This document shows, piece by piece, positions 57,995 through 64,000 of a DNA stretch of 64,000 nt. The notes under the pieces were generated by a model that did not search any database, was not told the DNA's origin, and saw only the letters and a program-made list of their open reading frames with translations. Source of the stretch: Gigantopelta aegis (Eukaryota > Mollusca > Gastropoda > Neomphalida > Peltospiridae); contig NC_054702.1 in the NCBI RefSeq assembly GCF_016097555.1, positions 89,138,602 through 89,202,601 of the forward strand. The letters are read 5' to 3'. Made by a program: the position numbers and the translations under genes. Each line of letters opens with the position of its first letter. The stretch's first letter is position 1.

Positions 57995-58267
57995 CTATTC
58001 TGTTTTCATTCTCGTACAGCGACCTCCACCAGAATTAACCCGTCCTGTCAATTCCGATCCACAGACATAATCTAAACCTTCGCTCGTCTTTAGAATCTGT
58101 AACGTATCGTTCTCATAATTAAGTGACGTGTTATAAGAAAAACACACACTCTTGGCAAAGCTTCGCCCCACCTGGATGGATGTTACACAGTGTACCAGTG
58201 GCCCGATCGGACAGGTGATGAAATTGTTTCTGTCAGATGACACCTCTTTAGCATTTACAAGATGACC
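57995..58267 (-). CDS. Candidate 3'-terminal exon of an unidentified secreted-type protein
   Basis: Minus strand: acceptor TCTCTTCACTTAG then, in phase 0, 90 codons to a stop. The peptide includes NNFITCPIGPLVHCVTSIQV, GRSFAKSVCFSYNTSLNYEN and TSEGLDYVCGSELTGRVNSG. Five cysteines and two N-glycosylation sequons (NTS, NDT) suggest an extracellular domain. A stop codon overlaps the acceptor, so the open frame begins exactly at the splice site. An AATAAA follows the stop by about 60 bases (near 57928). Upstream exons would lie to the right, beyond the satellite. Family not recognised. Confidence 0.45.
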   Translation of the reverse strand, partial: GHLVNAKEVSSDRNNFITCPIGPLVHCVTSIQVGRSFAKSVCFSYNTSLNYENDTLQILKTSEGLDYVCGSELTGRVNSGGGRCTRMKTE

Positions 58268-58293
58268 CTAAGTGAAGAGATTGGCAAGCTGTC

Positions 58294-58760
58294 CTGATAC
58301 TGAAGGTCATCTGCGGTTATTGGCTTGCGTGGTATAACCCAGTTTATTGTGGCATAAACCAGTTTCTAGTGTCCATAATTATGGTTGAATATATTTCGGG
58401 ATAATAAATCAATGTTAGTAGCTTAAAACTTAATGAAATCCTGATACTGGAGGTCATTTTCGGTTATTGGCCTGCATGGTATGAACCAGTTTATTGTAGC
58501 TTCAATAATTGTGCTATAAACCAGTTTCTAGAGTCGATAATTATGGTTGAGTATATTTCGGAATAATAAATCAATGTTAGTAGCTTAAAATTTAATGAAA
58601 TCCTGATACTGGGGGTCATTTGCGGTTATTGGCCTGCATGGTATGAACCAGTTTATTGTAGCTTCAATAATTGTGCTATAAACCAGTTTCTAATGTTGAT
58701 AAGTATGGTTGAGTATATTTCGGGATAATAAATCAATGTTAGTAGCTTAAAACTTAATGA
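58294..58760. repeat. Three-copy tandem repeat of about 147-162 bp
   Basis: Units start at CTGATACT (58294, 58441, 58603). Copies 2 and 3 share an insertion absent from copy 1 (TTCAATAATTGTGC region). This shows copy 2 and copy 3 are the younger pair. The array lies directly upstream (minus sense) of the candidate exon. Confidence 0.92.
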
Positions 58761-59837
58761 ACTCTACCTTTAAGGCTTGTTAATTACTTCACGGGTCGTT
58801 CATTCTCGTATTATTACCAGATCGACCAAAGCAAGTTTTCTCTTGTTTTATCGTTCAATGCTTCAAAGCAGAATGCATTGCAGGAATATTAATATTCGGT
58901 AGTAAAAAACCTACCGCGTGTTAAAGCCTGTGATGGTAAATCTTCCACATGGATGCTCTGTCAGTCTGGTTTCCACACACGGTAGTAAGAAACCTACCGA
59001 GTGTTAAAACCTGTGATGGTAACTCTTCCACATGGATGCTCTATCAGCCCGGTTTCCACACACGGTAGTAAGAAACCTACCGAGTGTTAAAACCTGTGAT
59101 GGTAACTCTTCCACATGGGTGCTCTATCAGCCCGGTTTCCACACACGGTAGTAAGAAACCTACCGAGTGTTAAAACCTGTGATGGTAACTCTTCCACATG
59201 GATGCTCTATCAGCCCGGTTTCCACACACGGTAGTAAGAAACCTACCGAGTGTTAAAACCTGTGATGGTAAATCTTCCACATGGATGCTCTATCAGCCCG
59301 GTTTCCACACACGGTAGTAAGAAACCTACCGCGTGTTAAAGTCTGTGATGGTAAATCTTCCACATTGGTACATTGTCAGTCCGGTTTCCACACACGGTAG
59401 TAAGAAACCTACCGAGTGATAAAGTCTGTGATGGTAAATCTTCCACATGGGTGCTCTATCAGCCCGGTTTCCACACACGGTAGTAAGAAACCTACCGCGT
59501 GTTAAAGTCTGTGATGGTAAATCTTCCACATTGGTACATTGTCAGTCCCGTTTCCACACACGGTAGTAAGAAACCTACCGAGTGATAAAGTCTGTGATGG
59601 TAAATCTTCCACATGGGTGCTCTATCAGCCCGGTTTCCACACACAGTAGTAAGAAACCTACCGAGTGATAAAATCTGTGATGGTAAATCTTCCACATGGG
59701 TGCTCTATCAGCCCGGTTTCCACACACGGTAGTAAGAAACCTACCGCGTGTTAAAGCCTGTGATGGTAAATCTTCCCCATGGATGCTCTATCAGCCCGGT
59801 TTCCACACACGGTAGTAAGAAACCCACCGCGTGTTAA

Positions 59838-60220
59838 AGGGACATTCCTGAGTTTACTGCATTGTAAGATGTTTCCGACTAATAAAATATTTCTACGATT
59901 AAACTTACATATTAAATATATTTTCTTGTTTAGAATATCAGTGTCTATATATTCAATGTGTTTGTGGTCGTCTTAATATTTGTAAGAAGCCCAAACTGGA
60001 TTTTGTCTTCAAATAATTTCGTACGTACGAAAAAACAATATTTTAGGAAATTAAATTAAATGTAACCTAGTACACATATAAGAACGATCAGAAACACGTT
60101 TAATATACAGCCACTAATATTTTATGCAGAAAAATATATTTGATATGTAATTACAATCGTTAAAACGTGTCTGTTAGTCGATAACATCTTAAACATCGCA
60201 GCAAACTCAGGAATGTCCCT
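59838..60220 (+). mobile_element. TTAA MITE in satellite, copy 1 (383 bp)
   Basis: AGGGACATTCCTGAGTTTAC ... CTCAGGAATGTCCCT, flanked by TTAA at 59834-59837 and 60221-60224. The insertion sits in the unit's GTGTTAAAGCC. Clearly the same family as 7499-7878. Confidence 0.93.
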
Positions 60221-60556
60221 TTAAAGCCTGTGATGGTAAATCTTCCACATGGATGCTCTGTCAGTCTGGTTTCCACACACGGTAGTAAGAAACTTACCGA
60301 GTGTTAAAGCCTGTGATGGTAACTCTTCCACATGGATGCTCTGTCAGTCTGGTTTCCACACACGGTAGTAAGAAACTTACCGAGTGTTAAAACCTGTGAT
60401 GGTAAATCTTCCACATGGATGCTCTGTCAGTCTGGTTTCCACACACGGTAGTAAGAAACCTACCGCGTATTAAAGCCTGTGATAGTAAATATTCCCCATG
60501 GATGCTCTATCAGCCCGGTTTCCACACACGGTAGTAAGAAACCTACCGCGTGTTAA

Positions 60557-60924
60557 AGGGACATTCCTGAGTTTACTGCATTGTAAGATGTTTCCGACTA
60601 ATAAAATATTTCTACGATTAAACTTACAAATATATTTTCTTGTTTAGAATAAGTGTCTATAATTCAATGTGTTTGTGGTCGTCTTAATATTTGTAAGAAG
60701 CCCAAACTGGATTTTGTCTTTAATTTCGTACGTACGAAAAAACAATATTTTAGGAAATTAAATTAAATGTAACCTAGTACACATTAAGAACGATCAGAAA
60801 CACGTTTAATATACAGCCACTAATATTTTATGCAGAAAAATATATTTGGTATGTTTACAATCGTTAAAACGTGTCTGTTAGTCGATAACATCTTAAACAT
60901 CGCAGCAAACTCAGGAATGTCCCT
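60557..60924 (+). mobile_element. TTAA MITE in satellite, copy 2 (368 bp)
   Basis: Same ends and TTAA flanks (60553-60556, 60925-60928). It is shorter than its siblings by 15 bp because of six small deletions in AT stretches; otherwise nearly identical. Confidence 0.93.
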
Positions 60925-61758
60925 TTAAAGCCTGTGATGGTAACTCTTCCACATGGATGCTCTGTCAGTCTGGTTTCCACACACGGTAGTAAGAAACTTA
61001 CCGAGTGTTAAAACCTGTGATGGTAACTCTTCCACATGGATGCTCTGTCAGTCTGGTTTCCACACACGGTAGTAAGAAACTTACCGCGTGTTAAAACCTG
61101 TGATGGTAACTCTTCCACATGGATGCTCTGTCAGTCTGGTTTCCACACACGGTAGTAAGAAACTTACCGCGTGTTAAAACCTGTGATGGTAACTCTTCCA
61201 CATGGATGCTCTGTCAGTCTGGTTTCCACACACGGTAGTAAGAAACTTACCGAGTGTTAAAACCTGTGATGGTAACTCTTCCACATGGATGCTCTGTCAG
61301 TCTGGTTTCCACACACGGTAGTAAGAAACTTACCGCGTGTTAAAACCTGTGATGGTAACTCTTCCACATGGATGCTCTGTCAGTCTGGTTTCCACACACG
61401 GTAGTAAGAAACTTACCGCGTGTTAAAACCTGTGATGGTAACTCTTCCACATGGATGCTCTGTCAGTCTGGTTTCCACACACGGTAGTAAGAAACTTACC
61501 GCGTGTTAAAACCTGTGATGGTAACTCTTCCACATGGATGCTCTGTCAGTCTGGTTTCCACACACGGTAGTAAGAAACTTACCGAGTGTTAAAACCTGTG
61601 ATGGTAACTCTTCCACATGGATGCTCTGTCAGTCTGGTTTCCACACACGGTAGTAAGAAACCTACCGCGTATTAAAGCCTGTGATAGTAAATATTCCCCA
61701 TGGATGCTCTATCAGCCCGGTTTCCACACACGGTAGTAAGAAACCTACCGCGTGTTAA

Positions 61759-62141
61759 AGGGACATTCCTGAGTTTACTGCATTGTAAGATGTTTCCGAC
61801 TAATAAAATATTTCTACGATTAAACTTACATATTAAATATATTTTCTTGTTTAGAATATCAGTGTCTATATATTCAATGTGTTTGTGGTCGTCTTAATAT
61901 TTGTAAGAAGCCCAAACTGGATTTTGTCTTCAAATAATTTCGTACGTACGAAAAAACAATATTTTAGGAAATTAAATTAAATGTAACCTAGTACACATAT
62001 AAGAACGATCAGAAACACGTTTAATATACAGCCACTAATATTTTATGCAGAAAAATATATTTGGTATGTAATTACAATCGTTAAAACGTGTCTGTTAGTC
62101 GATAACATCTTAAACATCGCAGCAAACTCAGGAATGTCCCT
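61759..62141 (+). mobile_element. TTAA MITE in satellite, copy 3 (383 bp)
   Basis: Flanked by TTAA (61755-61758, 62142-62145). Differs from copy 1 by very few substitutions (e.g. TTTGGTATG for TTTGATATG). Confidence 0.93.
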
Positions 62142-63615
62142 TTAAAGCCTGTGATGGTAAATCTTCCACATGGATGCTCTGTCAGTCTGGTTTCCACACA
62201 CGGTAGTAAGAAACTTACCGAGTGTTAAAACCTGTGATGGTAACTCTTCCACATGGATGCTCTGTCAGTCTGGTTTCCACACACGGTAGTAAGAAACTTA
62301 CCGAGTGTTAAAACCTGTGATGGTAACTCTTCCACATGGATGCTCTGTCAGTCTGGTTTCCACACACGGTAGTAAGAAACCTACCGAGTGTTAAAACCTG
62401 TGATGGTAAATCTTCCACATGGATGCTCTGTCAGTCTGGTTTCCACACACGGTAGTAAGAAACTTACCGAGTGTTAAAACCTGTGATGGTAAATCTTCCA
62501 CATGGATGCTCTGTCAGTCTGGTTTCCACACACGGTAGTAAGAAACTTACCGAGTGTTAAAGCCTGTGATGGTAACTCTTCCACATGGATGCTCTGTCAG
62601 TCTGGTTTCCACACACGGTAGTAAGAAACTTACCGCGTGTTAAAACCTGTGATGGTAACTCTTCCACATGGATGCTCTGTCAGTCTGGTTTCCACACACG
62701 GTAGTAAGAAACTTACCGCGTGTTAAAACCTGTGATGGTAACTCTTCCACTTGGATGCTCTGTCAGTCTGGTTTCCACACACGGTAGTAAGAAACTTACC
62801 GAGTGTTAAAACCTGTGATGGTAACTCTTCCACATGGATGCTCTGTCAGTCTGGTTTCCACACACGGTAGTAAGAATGTATTTTAGTGTTAAAACCTGTG
62901 ATGGTAACTCTTCCACATGGATGCTCTGTCAGTCTGGTTTCCACACACGGTAGTAAGAAACTTACCGCGTGTTAAAACCTGTGATGGTAACTCTTCCACA
63001 TGGATGCTCTGTCAGTCTGGTTTCCACACACGGTAGTAAGAAACCTACCGCGTATTAAAGCCAGTGTAAATATTCCCCATTATCAAAGCCTGTGATGGTA
63101 ACTCTTCCACATGGATGCTCTGTCAGTCTGGTTCCACATGGATGCTCTGTCAGTCTGGTTGGTTTCCACACACGGTAGTAAGAAACTTACCGAGTGTTAA
63201 AGCCTGTGATGGTAACTCTTCCACATGGATGCTCTGTCAGTCTGGTTTCCACACACGGTAGTAAGAAACTTACCGAGTGTTAAAACCTGTGATGGTAAAT
63301 CTTCCACATGGATGCTCTGTCAGTCTGGTTTCCACACACGGTAGTAAGAAACTTACCGAGTGTTAAAGCCTGTGATGGTAACTCTTCCACATGGATGCTC
63401 TGTCAGTCTGGTTTCCACACACGGTAGTAAGAAACTTACCGAGTGTTAAAACCTGTGATGGTAAATCTTCCACATGGGTGCTCTATCAGCCCGGTTTCCA
63501 CACACGGTAGTAAGAAACCTACCGCGTATTAAAGCCTGTGATAGTAAATATTCCCCATGGATGCTCTATCAGCCCGGTTTCCACACACGGTAGTAAGAAA
63601 CCTACCGCGTGTTAA

Positions 63616-63998
63616 AGGGACATTCCTGAGTTTACTGCATTGTAAGATGTTTCCGACTAATAAAATATTTCTACGATTAAACTTACATATTAAATATATT
63701 TTCTTGTTTAGAATATCAGTGTCTATATATTCAATGTGTTTGTGGTCGTCTTAATATTTGTAAGAAGCCCAAACTGGATTTTGTCTTCAAATAATTTCGT
63801 ACGTACGAAAAAACAATATTTTAGGAAATTAAATTAAATGTAACCTAGTACACATATAAGAACGATCAGAAACACGTTTAATATACAGCCACTAATATTT
63901 TATGCAGAAAAATATATTTGGTATGTAATTACAATCGTTAAAACGTGTCTGTTAGTCGATAACATCTTAAACATCGCAGCAAACTCAGGAATGTCCCT
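63616..63998 (+). mobile_element. TTAA MITE in satellite, copy 4 (383 bp)
   Basis: Left TTAA at 63612-63615; the right flank is cut by the window end. Shares TTTGGTATG with copies 2 and 3, grouping these three together. Confidence 0.92.
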
Positions 63999-64000
63999 TT

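Larger units (their letters stand above)
58898..64000. repeat. 83-bp satellite array with embedded MITEs
   Basis: The unit starts GGTAGTAAGAAACCTACCG and ends GGTTTCCACACAC; 12 units run at exact 83-bp steps from 58898 to the first MITE. About 4, 10 and 18 units then separate successive MITEs, roughly 44 units in all, and the array runs off the window. Two subfamilies occur: 'CTATCAGCCCGG + CCTACCG' (mainly left) and 'CTGTCAGTCTGG + CTTACCG' (mainly right). Non-coding: 83 is not a multiple of 3 and frames close quickly. Confidence 0.97.

Noticed and set aside
53976-58000. Search for a metalloprotease zinc-site exon (HExxH)
   Set aside because: The only CATGAA-type match (about 54119) reads HETGT and lies in a SINE-D; no HExxHxxGxxH was found.
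59326-59695. Two identical 67-residue minus-strand frames
   Set aside because: These arise from two copies of a 166-bp double monomer in the satellite; composition is that of the repeat.
59779-63754. A 65-residue frame (MDALSARFPHTVV...) repeated three times in near-identical form
   Set aside because: Each copy spans the end of a satellite monomer and the start of a MITE. The repetition reflects co-amplified DNA, not a gene family.
58898-64000. CRISPR-like array
   Set aside because: Repeats are contiguous 83-mers without unique spacers, in clearly eukaryotic DNA.

Overview
The window is animal nuclear DNA, AT-rich and densely packed with repeats. The best guess is a mollusc, probably a gastropod. 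The reasons are spliced genes with large introns, many tRNA-derived SINEs of a type I associate with mollusc genomes, long CT/GA/GT/TA microsatellites, TTAA-flanked MITEs and a LINE of molluscan character. The species cannot be fixed from sequence alone. No rRNA, functional tRNA, CRISPR array or bacterial operon is visible.

One host gene can be reconstructed with confidence: the 5' part of a secreted zinc metalloprotease of the M12B (reprolysin, ADAM/ADAMTS-like) family on the + strand. Five coding exons (37490-37559, 37893-38122, 49294-49372, 50346-50524, 53898-53975) join in frame at good GT/AG sites. They encode a signal peptide, an acidic propeptide, a multibasic furin-type site and the first strands of the catalytic domain. 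A TATA box lies about 130 bp before the ATG. The zinc-site exons (HExxH) are not in the window, so the gene should continue past 64000. Two candidate terminal exons of unidentified minus-strand genes (46681-46879 and 57995-58267) lie in its introns, each followed by a poly-A signal. A third possible terminal exon is at 38-105 (+).

Layout: 1-5000 is mostly unique AT-rich DNA with two TTAA-type MITEs. 5000-25100 is a dense field of SINEs (families A-E below), foldback MITEs and a PIF/Harbinger-like transposase remnant. 25200-36800 holds a possible receptor fragment, microsatellites, coding-like repeat DNA near 30 kb and a 5'-truncated LINE. 37300-58200 is the metalloprotease gene with repeat-filled introns. 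58294-58760 is a three-copy repeat. 58898 to the window end is an 83-bp satellite carrying four copies of one 383-bp MITE.

SINE names used here. A and B share a tRNA-like head (A box near TAGCCCAGTGG, B box near GGATCGATCCC) and body; A ends in a tail like GTCGTTAAACAAAACAAAC and B in one like GTGCGTCGTTAAATAAAAC plus CTTT repeats. C has a different tRNA-like head (GGTTCGGATCC B box) joined to the B body and tail. D has a third head (GGTTCGCAGCCC) and its own tail ending near AGCGTGCTTGAA. E has a fourth head (CAGTCGGTAGAGCGCTC) joined to A or B tails. Many copies have clear target-site duplications (TSDs).
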